This document shows positions 26,978 through 36,521 of a DNA stretch of 64,000 bases, in pieces. Both the position numbers and the translations under genes were made by a program. Source of the DNA: Gracilibacillus halotolerans (GTDB taxonomy: Bacteria > Bacillota > Bacilli > Bacillales > Amphibacillaceae). The DNA is taken from the NCBI RefSeq assembly GCF_014206945.1, contig NZ_JACHON010000010.1:24846-88845 (forward strand), in the 5' to 3' direction. The notes under the pieces were generated by a model. It did no database searches. It worked only from the letters and a program-made list of their open reading frames with translations, and was not told the origin of the DNA. The stretch's first letter is position 1, and each line of letters opens with the position of its first letter.

Positions 26978-28966
26978 ATGAGTGTAACAATGAAGGACGT
27001 TGCTGATATCGCCGGTGTATCAATTGCAACCGTTTCACATGTGATTAATAAGACAAGATACGTAAATCCAGAACTTGTTAAAAAAGTAGAACAAGCCATT
27101 TGGGATTCAGGTTATATTTCCAAGCTTAATAACAAAAAATTAAGCCAATATAAAATAGGAAAAGCATCTGAAATCGCGTTAGTTATTCCAAGCACGAACA
27201 ATGATTTTTATTGCCGTTTGGTAATGACTATTTCTCATTTGTTGAATGATGAAGGATATGTATTATCCACTTATTTATCCGATGAAAATTATTTAAAAGA
27301 AAAGCACATATTAAATGAGTTAATTTCCAATCGGAGAATTGCTGGAACAATATTAGTTCCAACTTCTAATGATTTCGATGATTATGAAAAATTAGTGAAA
27401 TCGAGGTTACCATTTATTTTTCTTGAAAAAACATTCAAAAATAAGGAAGTAAGTGTAGTATATTCCGATAATACTGATGCAATTTATAGGAGTACGAAAC
27501 ATCTTATTAAGTCTGGTCACGAAAACATTGCTTTGTTACTAGAAAAAAGAACAGAAAATTCATATGATGAATATATAACTGGTTACAAGAAAGCACTAGA
27601 AGAATATAATATCCCTTTTAGAAACCAATACATTATTCCAATTAATTCTAAGAACCTCACATATGTTGATGAAATAAAAAGTTTATTAAAAAGTAAAATT
27701 TCTACTGCATATATTACGGGCTGTAATAACCTCACTCCTAAATTTTTAGAATGTGTAGACGAACTTGGTATTCAGTATCCAAATGATATTTCAATAATTG
27801 GTTTTACAGATAACGAATGGTGTGAGAGAATTTCCCCACCCCTAACAATGTTAAAACATAATACTCAAGAATTATCAGAAAAGGCGACTGAGATGATTTT
27901 AAAGAAAATTGAACATAACTCTTTAAATGAGAATGAAAGTGTATGTATTCCTATCGATTTGACAATAAGAAAATCTACTCAAAATATCGCTCGAGGGCCA
28001 TTTGGCGAAATGACCGTAAATCCAGAACAAAATGTTCTAACTGAAGAAGAGATCGAAAAGCTTAATAATAGTAATTTTAAAGTAGCGATTTCGTTTCATT
28101 ATAGTGGTGACAAATGGACCAAATTACACGAACAAGCTATAAAAGAAACAATGAACAGATATGGAATACATTTATTATCCATTACTGACGCTCATTTTGA
28201 TCCCGAACTTCAGATAACACAATTGGAAAGTTTAATTATGCAAAAACCTGATGCGATTATAGCTCTTCCAACTGATGAAGTACAAACAGCACAAAAGTTT
28301 AAAGAAATTTCAAAAAAGACTAAGCTTATTTTATTAAATAATATGCCATCTAGTTTTGAACCAAATGATTACGCTTGTTGGATATCCGTAAACGAAAGAG
28401 AGAATGGGCAGAACGCAGCCAAGATATTGGTTGATCATTTTAAACACAAAAAAACAGCGAAAATAGGAATGATCACACATGGAACACCTTTTTTCGCCAC
28501 GAAACAGCGTGACTTTTTTGCTGAACAAACTTTAAAAGAAAATGAAAATATTAATATTGTAGCACGTAAGGATTTCCTGAAAATTGATAATACTTATGAT
28601 GTTTGTAAAAATATGATTCTAGAAAATCCTGATATCGAAGGAATATATATCACTTGGGAAAGACCTGCTCTCAAAGCAATTAAAGCATTAGAAGATATGA
28701 ATCGTGAAGATATAGTTGTATCAACAACAGATTTGGATTATGATATTGCATCTTATCTAGCAAAAAAGAAAATGGTTATTGGCATCAGTTCACAAAGACC
28801 TTTTGAACAAGGTACAGCGGTCGCCATTGCTACAGCTAAAGCTCTCTTAGGTAAAAATGAATATAAGTCCATTGGCGTACCACCATATACTGTGACACAA
28901 ACTAATTTACCAAAAGCATGGAGAGAATTAATAAAGACAGAGTTTCCAGATTTTAAAAATAATTAA
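26978..28966 (+). CDS. Dual-sensor LacI-family regulator fused to an ABC substrate-binding-protein domain
   Basis: 662 residues, twice the usual LacI length. Residues 4-28 are the helix-turn-helix (MKDVADIAGVSIATVSHVIN); about 60-335 form a LacI sensor domain ending LTIRKSTQN; about 350-655 form a second type I binding domain. The second domain aligns over its length with the transporter lipoprotein at 23196-24410: LTEEEIEKLNNSNFKVAISF against LTVEDIEKIREGNYKAAIVM, ITDAHFDPE against VTDAQFKPE, and VTQTNLPKAW against VTQDNLLESW. It has no signal peptide, so that domain is cytoplasmic. Probably senses the imported sugar or a derivative and controls the divergent operon and/or itself via the ATTTACGTAAAT sites. 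GGGGG binding site before the ATG. Confidence 0.85.
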   Translation: MSVTMKDVADIAGVSIATVSHVINKTRYVNPELVKKVEQAIWDSGYISKLNNKKLSQYKIGKASEIALVIPSTNNDFYCRLVMTISHLLNDEGYVLSTYLSDENYLKEKHILNELISNRRIAGTILVPTSNDFDDYEKLVKSRLPFIFLEKTFKNKEVSVVYSDNTDAIYRSTKHLIKSGHENIALLLEKRTENSYDEYITGYKKALEEYNIPFRNQYIIPINSKNLTYVDEIKSLLKSKISTAYITGCNNLTPKFLECVDELGIQYPNDISIIGFTDNEWCERISPPLTMLKHNTQELSEKATEMILKKIEHNSLNENESVCIPIDLTIRKSTQNIARGPFGEMTVNPEQNVLTEEEIEKLNNSNFKVAISFHYSGDKWTKLHEQAIKETMNRYGIHLLSITDAHFDPELQITQLESLIMQKPDAIIALPTDEVQTAQKFKEISKKTKLILLNNMPSSFEPNDYACWISVNERENGQNAAKILVDHFKHKKTAKIGMITHGTPFFATKQRDFFAEQTLKENENINIVARKDFLKIDNTYDVCKNMILENPDIEGIYITWERPALKAIKALEDMNREDIVVSTTDLDYDIASYLAKKKMVIGISSQRPFEQGTAVAIATAKALLGKNEYKSIGVPPYTVTQTNLPKAWRELIKTEFPDFKNN

Positions 28967-29006
28967 TACCTTTTATTAGTAGTTTTAACTTCCCCACCTT
29001 GAAATA

Positions 29007-29335
29007 TGAATTGACCACAAAGAGTTAGACAAGTAAATTTTATTAAGCAACTTGTTGGCCATGAGTTCGGTATTGTTATATCGGGCTCATTCTTTTAATT
29101 TTCCCTTAATTAGTTTAATATTATATCCCGAGTTCGATAGTAAAGTATATAGAAAAATCCCCACCACTGTTTTCACCAATTAAGATTCATTGCTTGATCT
29201 CGTTTATCTTTCGCTGAATTTTTCCATATTCTTTTTTCCAACGGTAATAAGTTGATCGTGCAACTTCGAGACTCCTTTTAATGTAACTAAGCCGTTAGCT
29301 AATATCTGTCCATCCAATAGAAACACTCCTATGAT
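29007..29335 (-). mobile_element. Remnant of an IS3/IS150-type insertion sequence
   Basis: The plus strand at 29007-29032 begins TGAATTGACCACAAAGAGTT, closely resembling terminal repeats of the IS150 group (TGA-TTGACC-CAAA-AGTTAGACA). On the minus strand from about 29320 a GGAGTG binding site precedes a broken frame with VARSTYYRWKKEYGKIQRKI, a helix-turn-helix of transposase or phage type. The start codon is degenerate (ATT) and stops interrupt. The second end was not found. Confidence 0.45.
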
Positions 29336-29480
29336 TAGTATGCAGTACAATTATACTATATATAATTGGGGTTTTAAGGTTATGTTAGAATAAATATCTT
29401 AGGGTTAGAAAACTTCTCTTTTTTTCTAGATCAAGCAAGAGTCCAATCTCCTCACATAAATCCGTATTTCGAATCTAAAT

Positions 29481-29689
29481 ATAACCCCACATTCACTTCG
29501 TCATACTCATACATCACTTCTTGCCTAAAGTAGCTGTTGATTTATATGAGATTATGGATCGTTTAGGTCATCAGGATGATGAGACAACAAGAAGAGTCTC
29601 TTCACATAACTGAAGGAAGGAAACAAGAAGTAGCTGATAAATTTAGTAAGTTGATGGGGGATCTTACTAGAAAGCAAAACGTTTCATAG
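29481..29689 (+). pseudogene. C-terminal fragment of a tyrosine recombinase (phage-type integrase)
   Basis: Reads ITPHSLRHTHTSLLA (the catalytic H-x-L-R box), a stop, then VDLYEIMDRLGHQDDETTRR (the second box, LGH) and, after a frameshift, HITEGRKQEVADKFSKLMGD, the typical integrase tail. The N-terminal two thirds are missing. Confidence 0.75.
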
Positions 29690-29793
29690 CATTTCGCTTT
29701 CCATCTACATATTTATTCAAATAATATTGGATATTGATATAAACTTTTTTCAAAATTCTAATTGAGGTATCGCAATTTTTGAAGATTTAACTC

Positions 29794-30180
29794 CTATTTT
29801 TCTTTATATAACATGGTCATAAAGAAAAATACGATATAACTAATTAGTAGAGTAACGCCACCACCAATATATAAAGGTAATGTCGCACCTGTTGGCAATT
29901 CAATTGGCCGCACCATGTATAGCCACATCCCTAATGTCAATCCAACAGTACCAATAACCGCACTCCAGACCTGTACAGTCGCTAAAGTTGATTTCTTTGT
30001 TTGAAAAACTTTATAGTAAACCGCCCATGCATAAAGACTTAACCAACCGACGACTAACACGTGTGCATGTACTGGACGAAAGGCATAAGAACCCGTTCCC
30101 GCCATGTGCGCGCCAAGTATTGCTCCTAGCAAACCAAAAAAAGCTGCAAATCTTAGTAGTAATGTACTATAATTACTCAT
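29794..30180 (-). CDS. Small four-helix membrane protein with a HAH motif (heme-copper-oxidase/NnrS-like)
   Basis: 128 residues, four membrane segments (about 8-28, 36-56, 64-86, 98-122). The second begins with PVHAHVLVVGWLS; HxH...GW motifs of this sort occur at heme sites of NnrS and of cbb3/NorB-type oxidase subunits. GGAGG precedes the ATG at 8 bases. It lies 90 bases downstream of hssS in the same direction, so a role linked to heme is plausible, but function is unknown. Confidence 0.6.
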   Translation of the reverse strand: MSNYSTLLLRFAAFFGLLGAILGAHMAGTGSYAFRPVHAHVLVVGWLSLYAWAVYYKVFQTKKSTLATVQVWSAVIGTVGLTLGMWLYMVRPIELPTGATLPLYIGGGVTLLISYIVFFFMTMLYKEK

Positions 30181-30271
30181 TTCAATAACCTCCTATTTTT
30201 GCTATCTCTCCTTCCTCTATAATGTACGATTTGAATATGAACAGTTGATGAATAAATGATTACAATACGAG

Positions 30272-31654
30272 CTACTGATTTTTCGGTAACCATACACTAA
30301 AAATCGTGTGGTTCTCTTTTGTGTTATCTACACGAATTTGCCCACCGTGCAATTTGATAATCGTCCAAACAATCGATAAACCAAGTCCCGTTCCTTCAAT
30401 CGTCCTTGTTCTTGCTGAATCTGCCCGGTAAAACCTATCAAAAATCCTTTCAATCTCGCTATTTGATAAAGTGATCCCGGTATTTTCAAAGGTAACGACA
30501 ACCGATTCTTCGTTTTCTTCGATTGCTAGTTTGATACTTCCATAAGGTTGATTATATTTCAGTGCATTGGACAATAGATTATCCCAAACCATATGAAGTA
30601 AAGTAGGATCTCCGATAATCTCTATATCCGGAAAAGTATAGCTAAGCATGATATTTTTCTCATTTATTTGCCATTGATAATTTCGTACTAATTCTTTTAT
30701 TTGTTCGCCTATATTGAAATGCTTTTTCTTCATTAAATTATCACTACGATCTAAAGAAGCAAGTACTAATAATTGTTCCGTTAAATTGGATAACCGGTTA
30801 ATTTCATCATTTATAACCGCCGTATACTCGGCTCTTGCTTTCTCATTGTTCGTCTCTATTTTCAAGAGATTCGTATACCCTTTAATATTTGATAAAGGGG
30901 ACTGGATATCATGGGAAATGTTCGAGATAAATTCCTTTCTTACATCATCTAGTTGCTCTATTTTTTTTGCCATTCGTAAAAAGCTTTGCGAAAGTTCACC
31001 TAGTTCATCCTGACGATTCGTATCGAGTTTAACCTGATAATCACCATCTGCAAGAGATTTTGTTGCAGCTGTTAATTGGGATATCGGCTTCACTTGATAT
31101 TTCGTACTAAAAACAACGAAAACGATACTTAAAATAATGGTCAACATAAGGATCGCTCCAAATAAAAAATGCACCTCGTTGAAAAGCAGTTTAATATCAG
31201 GTCTCATAAAAAGCGCATAACTTTCCGAGTTATGTGTTACTGGAATACCAATTGTATTTTGTAATTCATTGGCGAAAAAACCAGTCACAAACGTTTCTTG
31301 AGGAAAATGAAGAATACCATGATACATTTCACCATTTAAAACAAGCTTTTTCTTATCATCAGAAAGACTTTTATCACGAAATTCCGCCCCAAAAAATTGT
31401 TCTTTCCCTTGATTATCAACTAAATATAGTTGATGTCCGGTGGAAGCTATCGTTTCCAAATATTCCTGCAAATTGATTTGCGGATTATCTTCAATATATG
31501 AAGTGACTGACTGTGCAATCATGGTGATCTTTTCATCGTTCTCTGGTTTTAATTTTTGTTGGTAATACGAATTGGAAATAATAAAAGCAAGAATACTACT
31601 CAAAATCATAATCGCAATTGTTCCGACAACAAATTTCACATAAAGAGTTTTCAC
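30272..31654 (-). CDS. hssS: Heme-sensing histidine kinase HssS
   Basis: 460 residues from a GTG overlapping the hssR stop by four bases (GTGA). Two membrane segments (about 8-28 and 165-187) enclose an extracytoplasmic sensor with FVTGFFANELQNTIGIP and YALFMRPDI, which match S. aureus HssS closely in my recollection. HAMP follows, then the phospho-acceptor box SNISHDIQSPLSNI and the ATPase boxes ending GTGLGLSIV. It phosphorylates HssR when heme accumulates. The fixed Gln in HDIQSP replaces the commoner Lys. Confidence 0.85.
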   Translation of the reverse strand: MKTLYVKFVVGTIAIMILSSILAFIISNSYYQQKLKPENDEKITMIAQSVTSYIEDNPQINLQEYLETIASTGHQLYLVDNQGKEQFFGAEFRDKSLSDDKKKLVLNGEMYHGILHFPQETFVTGFFANELQNTIGIPVTHNSESYALFMRPDIKLLFNEVHFLFGAILMLTIILSIVFVVFSTKYQVKPISQLTAATKSLADGDYQVKLDTNRQDELGELSQSFLRMAKKIEQLDDVRKEFISNISHDIQSPLSNIKGYTNLLKIETNNEKARAEYTAVINDEINRLSNLTEQLLVLASLDRSDNLMKKKHFNIGEQIKELVRNYQWQINEKNIMLSYTFPDIEIIGDPTLLHMVWDNLLSNALKYNQPYGSIKLAIEENEESVVVTFENTGITLSNSEIERIFDRFYRADSARTRTIEGTGLGLSIVWTIIKLHGGQIRVDNTKENHTIFSVWLPKNQ

Positions 31655-32334
31655 GTGTGATTTACCTCCAGTAGATAGCCTACTCCACGTATGGTTTTAA
31701 TTTGAAAATCATCGGTCAATGTTGAGAAGCGTTCCCTTATTCTTTTAATATGAACATCTACAGTCCGGTCATCCCCTTCATAATCAAAGCCCCATATTTG
31801 TTCAATGAGCTGTTCTCTCGAAAATACTTGCATCGGTTTGGATAATAAATAATATAAAAGTTCAAATTCCTTTAAAGGTAAAATGATTGTTTGATTATCA
31901 ATTTGAACTTCATAATTATTTTTATTTATCGTTGTATTTCCGACTTTGATTATTAGTTCTTTTGGTTGGTTATGGTAAAGGCGCAATAAAGCATTTATAC
32001 GTAAGATGAGTTCTTTTGGTTCGAATGGTTTAACCATATAATCATCTGCGCCCGATTGAAAACCCTCTTCTTTATCATCCAGTTGATTTTTAGCTGTTAA
32101 CAGAATCACTGGGATATTATACTGCTCTCTGATTTTCTTTGTAAGTTCAAAACCATCAATAAACGGCATCATAACGTCAACGACTGCTAAATGAAGTGTT
32201 TGGTTCCTAAAAGCCTCTAAAGCTTCGATGCCATCTTTTGCTTGTATGACATGAAAACCTTCTTTTGCTAAGTGGATATTTACTAGTTTTAATACATTAA
32301 TATCATCATCAACAATTAAAATATTTGTCATCAT
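31651..32334 (-). CDS. hssR: Heme response regulator HssR
   Basis: 227 residues from ATG 32334 (AGGGG just ahead; ATG 32331 is equally possible). Receiver domain with VDDD near 7 and phospho-acceptor Asp in VVDVMMP near 52, then an OmpR-type winged helix ending VDVHIKRIRERF...TIRGVGYLLE. Open frame extends upstream to 32421 but without a ribosome binding site. In staphylococci HssR activates hrtAB. Here it is co-directional with hrtBA but has its own promoter. Confidence 0.88.
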   Translation of the reverse strand: MMTNILIVDDDINVLKLVNIHLAKEGFHVIQAKDGIEALEAFRNQTLHLAVVDVMMPFIDGFELTKKIREQYNIPVILLTAKNQLDDKEEGFQSGADDYMVKPFEPKELILRINALLRLYHNQPKELIIKVGNTTINKNNYEVQIDNQTIILPLKEFELLYYLLSKPMQVFSREQLIEQIWGFDYEGDDRTVDVHIKRIRERFSTLTDDFQIKTIRGVGYLLEVNHT

Positions 32335-32365
32335 CTTAACCCCTATAAATCGTTTCATTATTAAA

Positions 32366-32394
32366 ACTATACATATTGAAGCAGCCACATGCAA
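32366..32394 (-). promoter_or_regulatory. SigA-type promoter of hssRS
   Basis: Minus strand TTGCAT (32389-32394), 17-base spacer, TATAGT (32366-32371), about 32 bases before the hssR ATG and after the hrtA stop. It would allow hssRS to be made when hrtBA is off. Confidence 0.65.
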
Positions 32395-32433
32395 TCTCGG
32401 AGGTTGCAAATCAAGTACCAAATAAAGCTGTCA

Positions 32434-33132
32434 TCAATATACACCTGCAGATTCCTCTTTAAATACGACACCATCTCTCATATTGATAACGTGATCTGCG
32501 TAAGTAAGCATTTCTTCATCATGCGTAACCATTAGTGTAGTAACTTTCTGCTCCTTGGTTAAATTACGAATTAATGTCATCACATCTTTTGATCTTTTTG
32601 AATCGAGACTTGCAGTTGGTTCGTCTGCAAAAAGAATTTTAGGTTGGTGGATCATTGCACGAGCAACTGCAACTCTTTGCTTTTCTCCACCTGACAATGA
32701 AGATGGATATGCTGTTTTTCGGTGATCCATTTCTACTAATTCTAGGATTCGCTCGACCTCTCTTACTCGGTCTTTTTTGACTAATTTTGATTCAGCTATA
32801 TCTAACATAAGCATCAATTGTTCTTCAACAGTAAGAAAAGGAACAAGATGTGCGAATTGAAAGACAAAGCCAAACTCTTTTGCCCGTATTTTCCGAATTT
32901 GTTCTTGATTCAATGCATTTATGTTTTCCCCTTCGAAAATAATCTTGCCTTCTGATGCATTTTGAAGCCCTGCTGCAATGGTAAGTAACGTACTTTTACC
33001 GGAACCTGATGCACCTACTAATGCTGTTATTTCTCCCTCTTTAAGAGTAAGACTAATTCCTTTTAATATTTCTTCCTCTACTTCTCCATTAGTAAATGAT
33101 TTCTTAACCTTATCCATAGTAAATATCGACAT
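32434..33132 (-). CDS. hrtA: Heme efflux ABC transporter ATPase HrtA
   Basis: 232 residues from ATG 33132 (AAGGAGAGG 6 bases ahead; the longer open frame to 33231 overlaps hrtB and has no binding site). MacB/LolD-type ABC ATPase: Walker A GASGSGKST, signature LSGGEKQR, Walker B ILFADEPT. Starts one base after the hrtB stop. Pairs with HrtB to expel heme. Confidence 0.85.
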   Translation of the reverse strand: MSIFTMDKVKKSFTNGEVEEEILKGISLTLKEGEITALVGASGSGKSTLLTIAAGLQNASEGKIIFEGENINALNQEQIRKIRAKEFGFVFQFAHLVPFLTVEEQLMLMLDIAESKLVKKDRVREVERILELVEMDHRKTAYPSSLSGGEKQRVAVARAMIHQPKILFADEPTASLDSKRSKDVMTLIRNLTKEQKVTTLMVTHDEEMLTYADHVINMRDGVVFKEESAGVY

Positions 33133-33133
33133 C

Positions 33134-34168
33134 TTATACCTCTCCTTGTTGAATTGCTTGTAATGGCTCGACCTTCTTAATTTGTATGCCTGATATTGTC
33201 GAACCAATGAACCCAGTAATGAGGAACACAACAGACAATTGTACCGTTGTCTCCATCGTTAAATTAAAAGGCATCCCTTCAGGTGCAATTCCATTAAAAA
33301 CTTGACTAATTACAGCGGACAGTACAAGTGAAATAAATGTAATGAATAGCATTTGTGTCCACATCATTTTAAATAAATCACCTGTTTTTAACCCAATTGC
33401 TTTTAAAATACCGTACAGGCCAATTTTTTGAACATTCATCATGTAGAAGAAAATTCCAAATAACATACCACTAATGATAACTAAAAACCATACAATCATA
33501 TTTAAAGACATCTGTTCTGCACTATAACTCGGAATGGTATTGAGGAATTCTTGATTTGTAAATGATTGCAAGCCAGCAATTTCAAAAGAAGATTCTCCTT
33601 CTGGAATAAAGGCTAGTTGCATTTCTTCTACTCGATACATTTCTCGATAGTTGTCGATATTAATATAGGCAACAGGTGCATGACTAAATTTCTTCTGGTC
33701 AACAAAACCTTTGACAATAAATTCACCACTAAATTGATTATTTGTTAATACATCACCGACTTGAATGCCTTCCCCCTCAAACGAGCGATCCAAAATGACC
33801 TCCCCTGCTTCAACATGATTAAATAAATCTGAACCAGTTGAAGTTACAAAAGCAACACTATGCTGTTTCTCATTACCATCATTCATAAAACCCATTTGAA
33901 TTGAGAAAACACTTGCATCCTCTCGCTCATTTAACAACTTTTTCTCGGTACCTCTATCTATTCTTGACATATTATACATTTCATCTGCATCTTCACTCAT
34001 AAAAATATGTCCCTCTGGTAAATCTTTAATTAATGACGCATTGTCTGCTGATAATCCATTTGCTAAACCTGAAATAATAAAGGTTAGTAAACTAACAAGA
34101 AAGACAATTGACCCTAATATAATAAATCTCACTTTACTATTCTTAATTTCCCTCCACGCTAGCTTCAT
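33134..34168 (-). CDS. hrtB: Heme efflux permease HrtB (FtsX/MacB family)
   Basis: 344 residues. N-terminal membrane helix (about 13-36), extracytoplasmic domain of about 190 residues, then three helices (about 225-247, 270-300, 310-332), the four-helix FtsX pattern. Short length and the pairing with hrtA-hssRS indicate HrtB, not a lipoprotein exporter. First gene of hrtBA, with an HssR-like operator upstream. Confidence 0.85.
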   Translation of the reverse strand: MKLAWREIKNSKVRFIILGSIVFLVSLLTFIISGLANGLSADNASLIKDLPEGHIFMSEDADEMYNMSRIDRGTEKKLLNEREDASVFSIQMGFMNDGNEKQHSVAFVTSTGSDLFNHVEAGEVILDRSFEGEGIQVGDVLTNNQFSGEFIVKGFVDQKKFSHAPVAYINIDNYREMYRVEEMQLAFIPEGESSFEIAGLQSFTNQEFLNTIPSYSAEQMSLNMIVWFLVIISGMLFGIFFYMMNVQKIGLYGILKAIGLKTGDLFKMMWTQMLFITFISLVLSAVISQVFNGIAPEGMPFNLTMETTVQLSVVFLITGFIGSTISGIQIKKVEPLQAIQQGEV

Positions 34169-34204
34169 TGCTCATGTCCCTCCACACTTTTTAATCAACT
34201 CTAG

Positions 34205-34235
34205 AATATACCCTGTATATGAATAGACAATGAAC
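34205..34235 (-). promoter_or_regulatory. HssR operator and -10 element of the hrtBA promoter
   Basis: Minus strand GTTCATTGT-CT-ATTCATATA (34216-34235): two half-sites 11 bases apart. It matches the staphylococcal HssR direct repeat GTTCATATT-N2-GTTCATATT in most positions. A -10-like TATATT is at 34205-34210, so the repeat covers the -35 region, as expected for an activator. Confidence 0.75.
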
Positions 34236-34308
34236 AGATGATTACATTTTAATGCTTGATATTCAAAAATAAATGAGATATAAAAAAAATAGAACTCTCA
34301 TCCATGAG

Positions 34309-34439
34309 CTAGAACAAATTTTGGACAGACTTGGCCAATCAGATGACCAAATTACCTAAGATGTATATCCTGACATAACGGAAGAAGTGAAAAAGAAGCT
34401 TCCCAAAAGTATACTCAACTTTTGAGAAGCCTCAATTAA
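34309..34439 (+). pseudogene. Second tyrosine recombinase C-terminal fragment
   Basis: Plus strand reads LEQILDRLGQSDDQIT, stop, DVYPDITEEVKK; after a one-base shift it ends EASQKYTQLLRSLN. This is the LGH box (His changed to Gln) and tail of a phage-type integrase. The end of the fragment (34393-34434) folds as a hairpin, GAAGCTTCCCAAAAGT against ACTTTTGAGAAGCCTC, which may now serve as a terminator for brnQ on the other strand. Confidence 0.7.
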
Positions 34440-34462
34440 TTATCCGCAAAGTTAACAAAATG

Positions 34463-35791
34463 TTACTTATTCATTTTCTGAACAGCCGAGCTACTCTGTT
34501 CATAGCTAAAAATCTTATCAACGACGTAACCGATCAAAGCCCCTACAATTGCTGGTACAATCCAGCCTAAACCGAGATCAAAGAATGGTACGAATCCAAT
34601 CAGCTTTGCGAATCTGTCTAGATTAAATCCAAGAATTGTTAATACATCATAAGTCGCATAAACTAATGTGAACGCAACAGAAACACGATACATTGATTTC
34701 CCTCTACCAATCACTGGTTGCAAGAGGGAAAGAACCATGAGAACAATCGCATTTGGATAAATAAATACGAGTATCGGAACAGCGATGTCTAAGATAATAC
34801 TTAGTCCAAGACTTGTAATAGCGAATCCAACGATACTGAGAATACGTACATAGCCTTTATAGCTAAGTCTCGGATATAAACCATGGAAAAAGCTTGCACT
34901 CGCATTAATTAGACCGACACAAGTTGTTAAACAAGCAAGAATCACAATGACACTAAACAACAAATTACCCGTATTACCAAACAATAATTGGGACGCGGCT
35001 GTTAAGACTTCTGCACCATTCGTTAACCCTTGAGTTTGTGGCATAACCGCTCCAATCCACCCCAAACCGATGTAGACAGCTGCGAGTCCTGTCACTGCAA
35101 TGACTCCAGCACCGACACTTCCTAAAATTTGCTGTTTCTTCGACTTAATTCCATAATCTTTAAGCGCATTAATTACAACAATTCCAAAAGCGATTGCTGC
35201 AACAGCATCCATTGTAAAATACCCTTCAATGAAACCCGTAACAAACGGATTTACTGCATATTTCTCCGTTACTGGGCCTGTTGTACTTTCCAATAGGTAG
35301 AAGGCACGTACAAATAAGATTGCAAGAGCTACGAGTAAAATTGGTGTAAGCCACTCACCGACCATTTGAACTAACTTTTTAGGATTTAGACAAATATAAT
35401 AAGTGACACCAAAGAATACAGCAGCAAACAGAATGAGCAGTAATGTTGCCTCTGTTTTAACAAACTGTTGCACCCCTAATTCATAAGCCACATTCGCCGC
35501 TCGAGGAATAGCATAAAACGCACCGATAGAAAGATAGATTAGAATTGCAAATAAAACTCCAAATACTTTATGAACGCGACTTCCAATCATCACTAACCCC
35601 CCATCAACTGTCACAACAGCAAGTACAGCGATAAATGGAAGGATCACCCCAGTTATCAGAAATCCAACCATAGCCGGAGTAAAATTGCCTCCTGACTCCA
35701 AACCTAGCAGCGGCGGGAAAATTAAATTTCCGGCACCGAAGAATAATGAGAATAGCATTAAACCTGTAAAGAATACCTGTTTCTTACCCAT
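34463..35791 (-). CDS. brnQ: Branched-chain amino acid transporter BrnQ (LIVCS family)
   Basis: 442 residues from ATG 35791, where AGGAGTGG lies 5 bases ahead (the frame extends to 35878 without a binding site). Twelve membrane segments; the start LMLFSLFFGAGNLIFPPLLG is the family's signature. Sodium-coupled uptake of Leu, Ile and Val across the membrane. A T-box leader precedes it, so expression rises when the matching tRNA is uncharged. Confidence 0.93.
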   Translation of the reverse strand: MGKKQVFFTGLMLFSLFFGAGNLIFPPLLGLESGGNFTPAMVGFLITGVILPFIAVLAVVTVDGGLVMIGSRVHKVFGVLFAILIYLSIGAFYAIPRAANVAYELGVQQFVKTEATLLLILFAAVFFGVTYYICLNPKKLVQMVGEWLTPILLVALAILFVRAFYLLESTTGPVTEKYAVNPFVTGFIEGYFTMDAVAAIAFGIVVINALKDYGIKSKKQQILGSVGAGVIAVTGLAAVYIGLGWIGAVMPQTQGLTNGAEVLTAASQLLFGNTGNLLFSVIVILACLTTCVGLINASASFFHGLYPRLSYKGYVRILSIVGFAITSLGLSIILDIAVPILVFIYPNAIVLMVLSLLQPVIGRGKSMYRVSVAFTLVYATYDVLTILGFNLDRFAKLIGFVPFFDLGLGWIVPAIVGALIGYVVDKIFSYEQSSSAVQKMNK

Positions 35792-35908
35792 TGTTTCCAC
35801 TCCTAATCTTGATTTAATTTTACATGCTAAAATGGCAAATCGGAACAGAGAGTAAGTGGATGCGAAGCAATTATCCAACTAGATTCAGCGCCTGAATAGA
35901 TCTAAAAA

Positions 35909-36180
35909 AACAAAAAAAATCGCCCCCTAAACAAGGGACGAGTTTACGCTCGCGTTACCACCCATATTTCGCATACTAAAACATACGACTCTCTGCTATG
36001 TACAATCATACATGCTCCCTATAACGGAGGATACCGTCAATACTTACTAGAAATTCCGCATTGCATCTCAGGGATGATTTTCGGAAATAAGTTGTCCATC
36101 GGCTCGCACCAACTACCGACTCTCTGCAGAACAAGGATTATTACCTACTCTTTCCCATCAACGATTTTCAAATCTTATTG
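35909..36180 (-). promoter_or_regulatory. T-box riboswitch of brnQ (probable isoleucine specifier)
   Basis: On the minus strand the order is complete: AGAGTA loop E, the stem I distal elements, then the T-box GGTGGTAACGCG (around 35951-35963) and a terminator GTCCCTTGTTTAGGGGGCGA with T-run (35911-35940). The 3' side of stem I reads CCGAAAATCATCCC. Taking the usual frame, the specifier is ATC (Ile) followed by A, in keeping with the transporter. Confidence 0.9.
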
Positions 36181-36521
36181 CATACTATAACTAATTTAAT
36201 CGTTTTCGTCAATGGCATTTTTTGAGCCGTTTTATTGTGAATAGTTAGATCCTATGGCATGAATGCACCTATAAGCTCCCCATGCGAGAAAATATTAAAG
36301 ATACCCCCTGATTAATCTGAATTTCCGACTGGGAAATATATTTTCTTTACTCAAAATTTTTACAGATCACAAGCGTAGACTTTTAGAGTATACAAGAGTA
36401 AATAATAAGTCTACTGCTCATATTATAAGCATTATAGAATTAGTATGCTGAATGAAACTAGTGTTGATTAATTACTATTTCCGGAACTAGTAGGGTATGA
36501 AGTTCCCAAACCACATTAGAA

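Larger units (their letters stand above)
28967..29793. other. Gene-free stretch of decayed mobile DNA
   Basis: 827 bases with no intact gene. It contains an IS3-like end with transposase-like scraps (29007-29335) and an integrase tail (29481-29689), given separately. Nothing recognisable in 29336-29480 or 29690-29793. Confidence 0.65.

Noticed and set aside
32335..32421. Longer N-terminus of HssR
   Set aside because: The extra 29 residues have no receiver-domain similarity, and the binding site is at 32334.
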